Shown: one piece after another, positions 28,908-36,866 of the stretch
Numbering within the stretch: the first letter of the stretch is position 1
Layout: each line of letters begins with the position of its first letter
NCBI GenBank assembly: GCA_002163135.1
Contig: MAAN01000011.1
Location: forward strand, 124,001-188,000
Source: Alphaproteobacteria bacterium 46_93_T64
GTDB lineage: Bacteria > Pseudomonadota > Alphaproteobacteria > Sneathiellales > Sneathiellaceae
Direction of reading: 5' to 3'
Length of the DNA: 64,000 nt
Program-made: the position numbers and the translations under genes
Notes under the pieces: generated by a model
Told to the model about the DNA's origin: nothing
Seen by the model: only the letters and a program-made list of their open reading frames with translations
The model's database searches: none

Positions 28908-29480
28908 ATGCAAATGAGAGCCGCCGAGATATCAGACGCGAAAGAAATCGCTTATCTCGCAAATCTTGCCGCAGCTGGCATTCCATACTTCTGCTGGAAA
29001 CTCTCGAACCCGACACTTGATCCTTGGTCAATAGGCGTAGAAATTGTTCGGCGAGACGTGGGAGATTACAGTTACAAAAATTGTCTGTTACTAGTAGACG
29101 GCAATAATGTTGCCGCACTTCTAAATTCATTCCGACTGACAAAAGCTGATACCTTGGCAGATATAGAAGCTCTGCCGCCTGTTCTTCACCCATTGGTGCG
29201 TTTGGAAAATAGGACTGTTGGGAATTGGTACATCAACACTCTTGCGACTTCCGAAAAATTTCGAAAGCAGGGGTGTGCCGCCAAAATGTTGGGTCAGGCA
29301 GATGAGCTTGCGAAATTGGCCGGGGCAAAAAAGAACAGTCTTCTTGTTCGAAGTGGGAATGCAGGCGCGAGAAAATTGTATGAAAAATTCGGTTTTAATA
29401 GCGTCGCCGAGGAAAAAGCAGTTCCTTTTGAGGGGAGCCTAGTTGGTGAATATTGGATTCTTATGGAGAAGACCCTGTAA
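28908..29480 (+). CDS. GNAT-family N-acetyltransferase
   Basis: A 190-residue acetyltransferase that moves acetyl from acetyl-CoA to an amine. The acetyl-CoA pyrophosphate motif is NTLATSEKFRKQGCAAKML, followed by the C-terminal strands KKNSLLVRSGNAGARKLYEKFGF. The substrate is unknown. It starts MQMRAAEISDAKEIAYLANLA, typical of the fold. It is a single gene between two hairpins. Confidence 0.88.
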   Translation: MQMRAAEISDAKEIAYLANLAAAGIPYFCWKLSNPTLDPWSIGVEIVRRDVGDYSYKNCLLLVDGNNVAALLNSFRLTKADTLADIEALPPVLHPLVRLENRTVGNWYINTLATSEKFRKQGCAAKMLGQADELAKLAGAKKNSLLVRSGNAGARKLYEKFGFNSVAEEKAVPFEGSLVGEYWILMEKTL

Positions 29481-29574
29481 AATTCAATTTGGTTTAGGAT
29501 AAAGCCGCGCGTTTTGCCTGAAATAGATTGAAGATTTCCACAATTAGATATACATCTTCGCCAATGTTATTTTT

Positions 29575-29598
29575 CGCACGCGCACATAGTCGCGTGCG
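29575..29598. repeat. GC-rich palindrome upstream of prfC
   Basis: CGCACGCG (29575-29582) and CGCGTGCG (29591-29598) form a perfect 8-bp stem with an 8-nt loop, inside otherwise AT-rich sequence 52 bp before prfC. No T-run follows on either strand, so it is not a standard terminator. It may be a leader hairpin or a protein-binding site. Confidence 0.55.
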
Positions 29599-29649
29599 CC
29601 AATTATGAGAGACCTTCGTTGATTGCGCAAGGTTGGCTCGGGTTAGATC

Positions 29650-31239
29650 ATGAGTATACTTGAAGAACGAGTGTCCAATCGCAGGACATTTGCCATTATT
29701 GCCCATCCGGATGCGGGTAAGACGACACTTACTGAAAAATTGTTGTTATTCGGGGGTGCCATTCAGCTTGCAGGAGCCGTTAAAACTCGGGGTGAGCAGC
29801 GGCGGGCCCGTTCGGACTGGATGAAGGTAGAGCGTGAGCGTGGTATTTCCGTTGCGTCCTCTGTCATGACTTTTAATTATGACGGTAAAACCTTTAACCT
29901 TCTGGATACACCGGGCCATGAAGATTTTAGTGAAGATACCTATCGCACGCTAACGGCTGTGGATAGCGCCGTGATGGTATTGGATGGTGCTAAAGGCATC
30001 GAAGGTCAGACACGTAAATTGTTTGAAGTTTGCCGACTTCGCGATATGCCAATTGTGACCTTCATTAACAAATTTGACCGCGAAGCGTTGGATCCATTCG
30101 AACTGCTGGATGATATTGAGCAGACCCTTGCCCTTGACGTGGTTCCAGCTAGTTGGCCAATTGGCATGGGTCGGAGTTTTCTTGGCTGCTACGATTTGTT
30201 TAATGATCGTTTGGTTTTGGTTAGCAAGGATAAAAACAATCACCTTGATGATGGAATTGTCTGCAATGGTGTGGATGATCCAAAAATCGATGAATGTTTG
30301 CCTGAGGAATATGCGACCAAACTGCGTGAAGAAGTTGAGATGGTGCGAGAGCTATGTCCTGCCTTTGATCAGGAAGCGTTTTTGGATGGGACGTTAACAC
30401 CTGTGTATTTCGGAAGTGCCATTAACAATTTTGGTGTGGAAACATTGTTGAACGGCTTGACGCACATCGCTCCTTCTCCGCGTCCTGCACCTTCGTCGAA
30501 ACGCGATGTTGAACCAACAGAAAGTAAAGTTAGCGGCTTTATCTTTAAAATTCAGGCAAATATGGATCCCAAACATCGGGACAGAATTGCGTTTTTGCGT
30601 CTCGTGTCGGGTCATTTCAAACGTGGCGCTAAACTGAAGCATATCCGTTCTGGCAAAACGCTGGCGATCCATAATCCGGTTCTTTTCTTGGCGCAAGATA
30701 GAGAGTTGGCAGAAGAAGCGTGGCCCGGTGACATCATTGGTCTTCCCAATCATGGGAACCTGCGAATTGGTGATGCGCTTACAGAAGGCGAAGATATTCG
30801 TTTTACTGGAATCCCGAGTTTCGCGCCTGAGCTTTTGCAAAAAGTACGTCCAGTGGACCCAATGCGGGCTAAGCATCTCGGACGGGCATTGACCCAAATC
30901 GCCGAAGAAGGGGCCGCAAGAACTTTCAAAACTTGTATGGGATCCGAGTGGGTTGTGGGTGTCGTAGGGGCACTTCAATTCGAAGTGCTGGCGGACCGAA
31001 TTCGGACTGAATATAATATTCCAGTGAATTTTGAACCTACAGAACTTTATACGGCGCGCTGGGTTGAGCATGAAGATCATCTGGAGCTGAAGAAGTTTCT
31101 GGATGCAAATCAGGCTTCACTCGCGAATGATCATGATGATGCACCGGTTTTCCTAGCACGGAATGCCTGGCATTTGGAGCGTGCAGAAAAAGATTGGCCG
31201 AATATAAAATTCTGCCACACTAAAGAACAAATGACCTGA
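29650..31239 (+). CDS. prfC: Peptide chain release factor 3
   Basis: A translational GTPase, 529 residues, that recycles class I release factors after termination. The G motifs are clear: G1 AHPDAGKTTLTEKLL, the switch I/G2 region ERERGISVASSVMTF, G3 DTPGHEDFSEDTYR and G4 TFINKFDREALD. RF3-specific length and the domain 2/3 segments (GHFKRGAKLKHIRSGK, VVGVVGALQFEVLADR) separate it from EF-G. It is followed by yajQ after 10 bp, so the two are likely cotranscribed. Confidence 0.96.
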   Translation: MSILEERVSNRRTFAIIAHPDAGKTTLTEKLLLFGGAIQLAGAVKTRGEQRRARSDWMKVERERGISVASSVMTFNYDGKTFNLLDTPGHEDFSEDTYRTLTAVDSAVMVLDGAKGIEGQTRKLFEVCRLRDMPIVTFINKFDREALDPFELLDDIEQTLALDVVPASWPIGMGRSFLGCYDLFNDRLVLVSKDKNNHLDDGIVCNGVDDPKIDECLPEEYATKLREEVEMVRELCPAFDQEAFLDGTLTPVYFGSAINNFGVETLLNGLTHIAPSPRPAPSSKRDVEPTESKVSGFIFKIQANMDPKHRDRIAFLRLVSGHFKRGAKLKHIRSGKTLAIHNPVLFLAQDRELAEEAWPGDIIGLPNHGNLRIGDALTEGEDIRFTGIPSFAPELLQKVRPVDPMRAKHLGRALTQIAEEGAARTFKTCMGSEWVVGVVGALQFEVLADRIRTEYNIPVNFEPTELYTARWVEHEDHLELKKFLDANQASLANDHDDAPVFLARNAWHLERAEKDWPNIKFCHTKEQMT

Positions 31240-31249
31240 GGAGAATTAG

Positions 31250-31735
31250 ATGCCATCATTTGATATTGTTTCGAAAACAGATTTGAATGAAGTTGAAAAC
31301 GCGTTGAATAACGTACGCCGTGAAATTGAAACACGGTACGACTTTAAAGGAAGTAATTGCAGCATTGAGCGAAGCGAAAGTGTTCTTACAATTCTTGCCG
31401 ATGATGATCTGAAGTTGAAGCAAATGCATGAATTACTTCAAGGGCATATGACGCGGCGTAATGTAGACGCAGCTGTTCTTGAGTACAAAACAGTTGAGCA
31501 AGCTGCGGGCCAAAGTGTTCGTCAGCAAGTTGTTGTACGTGAAGGCCTTGATAAAGAGCTGGCTAAAAAGCTGGTGAAGTTGATCAAAGGTTCGAAAATC
31601 AAGGTGCAGGTGGCCATTCAAGGCGATGAACTTCGTGTAACTGGTAAGAAGCGCGATGAGCTACAGCAAGTTATTGCCTTTTGTAAAGAGCAAGACACAG
31701 ATATGCCTTTGCAATATATAAATTTTCGCGACTAG
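31250..31735 (+). CDS. yajQ: YajQ-family nucleotide-binding protein
   Basis: A 161-residue UPF0234/YajQ protein with the characteristic start MPSFDIVSKTDLNEVENA, ETRYDFKGSNCSIE and the C-terminal GKKRDELQQVIAFCKEQD. Members bind RNA or nucleotides, and one (from Xanthomonas) was reported to bind cyclic-di-GMP. A GAGGAG-like site precedes the ATG. It ends 8 bp before a terminator hairpin. Confidence 0.95.
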   Translation: MPSFDIVSKTDLNEVENALNNVRREIETRYDFKGSNCSIERSESVLTILADDDLKLKQMHELLQGHMTRRNVDAAVLEYKTVEQAAGQSVRQQVVVREGLDKELAKKLVKLIKGSKIKVQVAIQGDELRVTGKKRDELQQVIAFCKEQDTDMPLQYINFRD

Positions 31736-31742
31736 ATATGAT

Positions 31743-31785
31743 GCGTCAGGAAGCAATGCCTCCCTGACGCCAATTCGCTTTTTTT
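31743..31785 (+). terminator. Intrinsic terminator after yajQ
   Basis: GCGTCAGG (31743-31750) pairs with CCTGACGC (31763-31770) around a 12-nt loop, and a run of seven T ends at 31785. It separates yajQ from the convergent MBL-fold gene, whose stop codon lies in the T-run. Confidence 0.75.
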
Positions 31786-32680
31786 AAGCGAGTTCGTAAA
31801 TTGAAGTGACCTCGATACCGCCATCGGTTTTAACTTCACCTGTTTCTACAAGCATAATGATATGTGAATAGACTGATCGCGCTGCTGCGGGATGCAGATA
31901 TTCCGGGACATCCGTATACATCTGCTTGACCATGCTTGGAATATCCATTGCGCCGCTTTTCAGACAGTTCCGAATTTGATCCATACGACCATGTCGGTGG
32001 GTGATCAAGCCTCGAACAAAGGGGTGCGGGTCAGTTATGGCAGGACCATGAGTAGGCCAGTAAAGGGCATGATCGTAATCCAGAAGTTTTTCTAAACTGG
32101 CCATATACTGGACCATATCTCCATCTGGTGGCGATACGATGGAGGTGGACCAGCCCATTACATGATCGCCGGAGAATAACGTTTTCTCGTCAATAAGCTC
32201 AAAACATAGATGGTTAGACAGGTGGCCGGGGGTGTGAATGGCTTTTACAGTCCAATCTTTACCTTCGATTATTTCATTGTCAGAAATTTTAACATCTGGC
32301 GTGAAATCCATATCGCCGTCTTGTTCTGGCTTCATGCCGGGCTTGCCGCTGCCGTGAGGGCCAAAGCCATAGGTTTTGGCGCCAGTCTTTGCTTTCAGAA
32401 GCGCTGCGCCCGGAGAGTGGTCACTATGCGTATGAGTAACCAAAATATGTGTGATCGTCTCCCCTGCAGTTGCTCTTAATATGGCATCGATATGCTTTTC
32501 ATCATACGGGCCTGGGTCAATAACGGCGACTTCGCCGCGTCCAACTATATAAGTTCCTGTGCCGTGCAAGGTGAAGGCACTGGAATTTTCTGCAATCACT
32601 CGGCGGATTTTTGGGCTTAGCTCACTTGCTTTGCCATATTGGAATTCCAGCTCTTTTTTAAACGAGATTGGTGTGGCCAT
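31784..32680 (-). CDS. MBL-fold metallo-hydrolase (LACTB2-like)
   Basis: A 298-residue metallo-beta-lactamase-fold protein with the metal signature THTHSDHSPGA (HxHxDH), a third His in IHTPGHLSNHL, the bridging Asp in LFSGDHVMGW and a last His in PTHGP. A C-terminal winged-helix-like segment (residues ~225-285) resembles LACTB2/glyoxalase II relatives, which act on RNA or thioesters. The substrate is unknown. It converges on yajQ. Confidence 0.9.
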   Translation of the reverse strand: MATPISFKKELEFQYGKASELSPKIRRVIAENSSAFTLHGTGTYIVGRGEVAVIDPGPYDEKHIDAILRATAGETITHILVTHTHSDHSPGAALLKAKTGAKTYGFGPHGSGKPGMKPEQDGDMDFTPDVKISDNEIIEGKDWTVKAIHTPGHLSNHLCFELIDEKTLFSGDHVMGWSTSIVSPPDGDMVQYMASLEKLLDYDHALYWPTHGPAITDPHPFVRGLITHRHGRMDQIRNCLKSGAMDIPSMVKQMYTDVPEYLHPAAARSVYSHIIMLVETGEVKTDGGIEVTSIYELA

Positions 32681-33306
32681 TTTTCATTCCTGTAGGAGCA
32701 AACTTAAAAAACACTTAGTCAACATTGCCATCAAGGTCCTGATTTGAAGAATTTTTGGACGATCAATGGCATTAGAGAGATTCTACTACTAATCTCAAGG
32801 CTTTGCCAGAGTACGACTTTGCCTAAAAACTATGCAGAGCTGTTTGATCGATGAATGGGATGTTCGTGCGCAGGTAAAAATCTAATTTCCTCCAGCTTAA
32901 TACTCATAATGTAACAAACAGATGTAAAACGTTGCTTTGTAAATTAGTTTTGGCTTCTTATAGCAAAACATTAATAACAAAAATAGAAATATACAAATGA
33001 ATGAAAAATATTACTAAGTAAAATTTAATTATATTCAACACTAATTTTGACTAAATAAGTAATTTTTGTTATGTCAATAGTATAGTTATTGAATAATATT
33101 ATATATTTTGGGGTATTATTATTATTTATTAATAGTTTATGAAAATGCTGCAGTTGCGAAGGAAAATCAGCTTATATTTTCAAGATATACTGTTGACGCT
33201 AAAATAAAAGATTGCCTATAGTTTGATTAAGAGCCGCGCATGTCCGAAATTTGATGTGGCTTTTCAGAACAAATAAGAACCATCGGACAAACAGGGGGAG
33301 GCCGTT
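32681..33306. other. AT-rich intergenic region before the liv operon
   Basis: This 626-bp stretch has no credible ORF. The part at about 32900-33200 is markedly AT-rich, with runs such as AATAATATTATATATTTT and TATTATTATTATTTATTAA, unlike the surrounding coding DNA. It probably holds the liv operon promoter and its regulator sites. I could not pick a specific promoter with confidence. Confidence 0.6.
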
Positions 33307-34200
33307 CTGTTAGAATTTTTACAGTTGGTCATAGGCGGGGTGTCAATTGGGTGCATTTATGCACTTGTCGCGCTCGGTTTTGTATTGATCTATAAAGCAA
33401 CTGAAGTTGTTAACTTCGCCCAAGGTGAGCTTATGATGCTCGGGGCGTTTCTTGCATATACCTTTATTTCTATTTTGGGCTGGAATTACTGGCTGGGCGC
33501 AGCAGCAGCAATCGGCTGTATGTTTGTGATCGGTAGTCTTGTCGATCGCGTTTTGTTGCGACCGGTACTGGGGCAGCCGCAATTCGCGATTGTCATGGTG
33601 ACCATCGGATTTGGCTATATCGCACGAAGTGTCGCTGGAATGATGCCGGGCTGGGGTACCGAAACCTACGCTATTTCAACGCCATTCTCGAGTGAGGGAA
33701 TGCAGATATTACCGGAATCAATGGGATTTCTAGTGATATCTCAAACGGACTTATCTGTGATTATCGCAACGATTTTGTTCTGTGGCATTCTATACACATT
33801 TTTCACCTACACGAAACTTGGTGTCGCTATGCAGGCCGCATCCCAGAACCAGTTGGCTTCCTATTACATGGGAATTCCCGTTAAATCTGTGTTCTCGATG
33901 ATTTGGGGAATTAGTGCCGCTGTGGCAGCCGCCGCAGGTATTTTACTCGCGCCGACTACACTGATTGATACCAGCATGGGGTTTCTTGGTTTAAAGGCGT
34001 TTCCTGCAGCTGTTCTTGGTGGTTTTGGGTCAATTCCTGGTGCCGTTGTTGGTGGGATCATCATTGGAATAATCGAAACCTTGGCCGGTTTCTATTTGCC
34101 GCCCGGTTTTAAGAATGTAGCAGCTTATATTGTGCTGCTAATTGTTCTGGTCGTACGGCCTCAAGGCCTGTTTGGTGAGAAAACAGGGAAGAGGGTGTAA
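33307..34200 (+). CDS. livH: Branched-chain amino acid-type ABC transporter permease LivH
   Basis: An inner-membrane permease of the HAAT family, with about eight hydrophobic segments and the typical start (LEFLQLVIGGVSIGCIYALV) and VVNFAQGELMMLGAF. EAA-like and C-terminal segments (LGGFGSIPGAVVGGIIIGIIE) are present. The start is unusual. Family members begin at the equivalent of LEFLQL, the in-frame codon there is CTG at 33307, and GGGGGAGG sits 5 bp before it. The only other candidate, TTG at 33325, lacks a ribosome-binding site. First of a tight operon. Confidence 0.9.
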   Translation: MLEFLQLVIGGVSIGCIYALVALGFVLIYKATEVVNFAQGELMMLGAFLAYTFISILGWNYWLGAAAAIGCMFVIGSLVDRVLLRPVLGQPQFAIVMVTIGFGYIARSVAGMMPGWGTETYAISTPFSSEGMQILPESMGFLVISQTDLSVIIATILFCGILYTFFTYTKLGVAMQAASQNQLASYYMGIPVKSVFSMIWGISAAVAAAAGILLAPTTLIDTSMGFLGLKAFPAAVLGGFGSIPGAVVGGIIIGIIETLAGFYLPPGFKNVAAYIVLLIVLVVRPQGLFGEKTGKRV

Positions 34201-34202
34201 TT

Positions 34203-35312
34203 ATGCGTTTCTTATTTAAAACTGATTATGAGCAAGACATTCAGCTTGCCAAGCACTCAGGTTATATATGGTCATATGGTGCTTTGCTCTTGGCTGTCTT
34301 AATCGTCCCCTTCTTTTTGGAAGAATATTACGTCGGTCAGATGACGCAGCTTTACATTATGGCTATTGCCGGTGTCGGGTTGATGCTCCTTGCCGGCTAT
34401 ACCGGCTTGATTAGTCTGGGCCATGCCGCGTTCTTTGGTATCGGCGCGTATACTGAGGCAGTTCTAACCGGCAATGGGCTTGCACTTCCCTTTATGGACG
34501 AACCAATCGTCTTTTCGTTTTTCTTATCCTTTCCGTTAGCTGGCATTTTTGCGGCAATCGCAGGTATTGCGATTGGCATACCTGCGCTGCGGCTGGTAGG
34601 TATTTATCTTGCAATCGCAACGTTTGCATTTGCAATAATTATCGAAGAAATCTTGTCGCGTTGGGAAAGCGTCACAAACGGATATTCAGGGCTATTGGTT
34701 GAGTCAATTTATTTTGGCGATTTCGAGCTAACCGATGGAACGCCTTTTTATTATTTATGTTTAGGTGTCTTGATCGCAGTAATTCTTTTTTCACTGAACT
34801 TGCTCCGCTCTCCAACGGGTCGGGCGATGATGGCGGTACGAGACTCTGAAATCTCGGCGCAAAGCATGGGTGTTAATCTTGCGAAAACTAAGACCATCGC
34901 TTTTGCGTTAAGCGCTGGTATAACCGGGCTCGCGGGCGCCCTGTTTGCGCATAAACTCGGTTTCTTGTCACCAGAGAGCTTCACTGTTCTACAATCTCTT
35001 GAGTTGTTAGTTCTAGTAGTTGTTGGTGGATTGGGCTCAATGCATGGTGCTGTTTTTGGGGCGTTGTTTGTACTAGCGTTGCCGCAAGGACTTGCAATCC
35101 TTAAAGATTACCTGCCAACACAAATTGCAGAAGTGCCAGGTATAGAACCGTTGCTTTTCGGCCTTATTCTTGTGCTAATCATTATTTTTGAACCCTTGGG
35201 AATTTACGGTCGTTGGTTGAAAGTAAAACTCTATTTTCAAATGTTCCCACTTTACAAGAAGGCTACATTTAAGCGCCAGAAATCCTATATGAAGTCGGAG
35301 AGGTTGAGATGA
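34203..35312 (+). CDS. livM: Branched-chain amino acid-type ABC transporter permease LivM
   Basis: The second HAAT permease, 369 residues with about ten hydrophobic segments. Family motifs: AGYTGLISLGHAAFFGIGAY and the EAA-type loop AMMAVRDSEISAQSMGVNLAKTKTIAF, followed by LGSMHGAVFGALFV. It begins 2 bp after livH and overlaps livG by 4 bp. Confidence 0.93.
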   Translation: MRFLFKTDYEQDIQLAKHSGYIWSYGALLLAVLIVPFFLEEYYVGQMTQLYIMAIAGVGLMLLAGYTGLISLGHAAFFGIGAYTEAVLTGNGLALPFMDEPIVFSFFLSFPLAGIFAAIAGIAIGIPALRLVGIYLAIATFAFAIIIEEILSRWESVTNGYSGLLVESIYFGDFELTDGTPFYYLCLGVLIAVILFSLNLLRSPTGRAMMAVRDSEISAQSMGVNLAKTKTIAFALSAGITGLAGALFAHKLGFLSPESFTVLQSLELLVLVVVGGLGSMHGAVFGALFVLALPQGLAILKDYLPTQIAEVPGIEPLLFGLILVLIIIFEPLGIYGRWLKVKLYFQMFPLYKKATFKRQKSYMKSERLR

Positions 35313-36067
35313 ACCTGTTTACAGCAGAAAATCTGGCGATCAACTTTGGTGGTGTGAAGGCGGTTGACGGTGTCAATTTCGAGATTAAAAAAGGGGAATG
35401 TTTTACGATAATTGGGCCAAACGGCGCGGGTAAAACAACTATCTTTAATTTGATAAGCCGTATTTATGATGTGACTGATGGGCGGATGACCCTTGACGGT
35501 CAAGATATTACGAATACACCGCCACATGAAATTGCCGGTCTTGGAATTGCTCGAACATTTCAAAATATCGAGCTTTTTGAACATGCTTCCGTTCTACAGA
35601 ACTTGTTGGTTGGGCGTCATTGCCATACCAAAAGATCCCTATTTGGCGAGGGACTATTCTTGCCATCGGTCCGCAAGGCTGAACTCGAGCATCGCGAAAA
35701 AGTGGAAGAAATAATTGATTTTCTTGATCTGCAGCATTACCGGGAAAGCTTGATCATGAACCTTCCCTATGGGGTTCGAAAGGTTGTGGAACTGGGTCGT
35801 GCGCTGTGTACTGAGCCCAAACTTATTTTGCTGGATGAGCCTTCCTCAGGACTTAATGTTGAAGAAACTCAGGATATGGCTTTTTGGATTGACGATATCA
35901 AGACGGATCTTGGGATTACGGTTTTGATGGTTGAACATGACATGGGTCTAGTTTCGGAAGTTTCTGATCGAGTTCTGGTGTTGAATTACGGTCGGATGCT
36001 GGCACATGGCACACCCAGCGAAGTACAGAATGATCCTGAAGTGATCAAAGCGTATTTGGGAGGTTGA
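35309..36067 (+). CDS. livG: ABC transporter ATP-binding protein LivG
   Basis: A 252-residue ATPase. Walker A is IGPNGAGKTTIFNLI, Walker B LILLDEPSSGLN, and the switch His is in MVEHDMGLV. The ABC signature is the variant LPYGVRKVVELGRAL rather than LSGGQ, as is normal for LivG-type subunits. It powers import with LivF. It overlaps livM by 4 bp. Confidence 0.94.
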   Translation: MNLFTAENLAINFGGVKAVDGVNFEIKKGECFTIIGPNGAGKTTIFNLISRIYDVTDGRMTLDGQDITNTPPHEIAGLGIARTFQNIELFEHASVLQNLLVGRHCHTKRSLFGEGLFLPSVRKAELEHREKVEEIIDFLDLQHYRESLIMNLPYGVRKVVELGRALCTEPKLILLDEPSSGLNVEETQDMAFWIDDIKTDLGITVLMVEHDMGLVSEVSDRVLVLNYGRMLAHGTPSEVQNDPEVIKAYLGG

Positions 36068-36068
36068 G

Positions 36069-36842
36069 ATGAGTGAACCAATTTTAAAAGTTCGAAATAT
36101 CGAAACCTATTACGGGCCGATTATGGCCATTCGTGGTGTATCCCTTGATGTGGAAGAAGGGAAGATTGTCACTGTGCTTGGTGCAAACGGGGCAGGAAAA
36201 ACAACAATCCTTAAAACAATATGTGGGGTCATGGATCCGCAAAAAGGCAGCATTGTTTTCGATGGCGCGGAGATCCAGAAGAAGGACCCGGATAAGATCA
36301 TGCGTCGTGGTCTCAGTCATGTTCCTGAAGGGCGCGAGGTTTTCCCGTTTCTGAGTGTACGTGACAACCTGATGATGGGCGCATACACTAGAAATGACAG
36401 GGACGGGATCGCGCATGATCTGGAGTTGGTTCACACCTATTTTCCGATTTTGAAACAGCGTTCTGAACAGCCCGCAGGTCAACTTTCAGGCGGCGAGCAA
36501 CAAATGCTGTCTATTAGTCGGGCGTTAATGGCGCGGCCAAAGGTAATGCTCCTCGATGAGCCAAGCTTGGGGTTGAGCCCGATACTGGTGAAAGAGATTT
36601 TTGCTATTATTAAGCGCCTGAATGTGGAGCAAGGCATGACAATGTTACTTGTTGAGCAGAACGCAAATATTGCCCTTCATACTGCAGACTTTGGATATGT
36701 CTTGGAGGTCGGCCGTATTGTCATGGAAGACACCACTGAGAACCTTTTGAATAAAGACGATATCCGGGAATTTTATTTAGGGATGCAAGATCATGGCGTA
36801 CGCGGCAAACGCCGTTGGAAAAAACGGAAAACATGGCGATAA
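36069..36842 (+). CDS. livF: ABC transporter ATP-binding protein LivF
   Basis: A 257-residue ATPase with Walker A LGANGAGKTTILKTI, signature QLSGGEQQMLSISRAL, Walker B VMLLDEPSLGLSP and switch His in HTADFGYVLE. The basic C-terminal tail (GKRRWKKRKTWR) recurs in LivF proteins encoded next to acyl-CoA synthetases. It starts 1 bp after the livG stop. Confidence 0.94.
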   Translation: MSEPILKVRNIETYYGPIMAIRGVSLDVEEGKIVTVLGANGAGKTTILKTICGVMDPQKGSIVFDGAEIQKKDPDKIMRRGLSHVPEGREVFPFLSVRDNLMMGAYTRNDRDGIAHDLELVHTYFPILKQRSEQPAGQLSGGEQQMLSISRALMARPKVMLLDEPSLGLSPILVKEIFAIIKRLNVEQGMTMLLVEQNANIALHTADFGYVLEVGRIVMEDTTENLLNKDDIREFYLGMQDHGVRGKRRWKKRKTWR

Positions 36843-36866
36843 CCTGGACGGTAGGGAGATAATAAA

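Noticed and set aside
29575-29598. Rho-independent terminator before prfC
   Set aside because: The stem is good, but no T-run follows it on either strand.
30394-31080. 228-codon minus-strand open frame
   Set aside because: Antisense to the well-conserved prfC; composition looks like a reverse-frame shadow and no family is recognisable.
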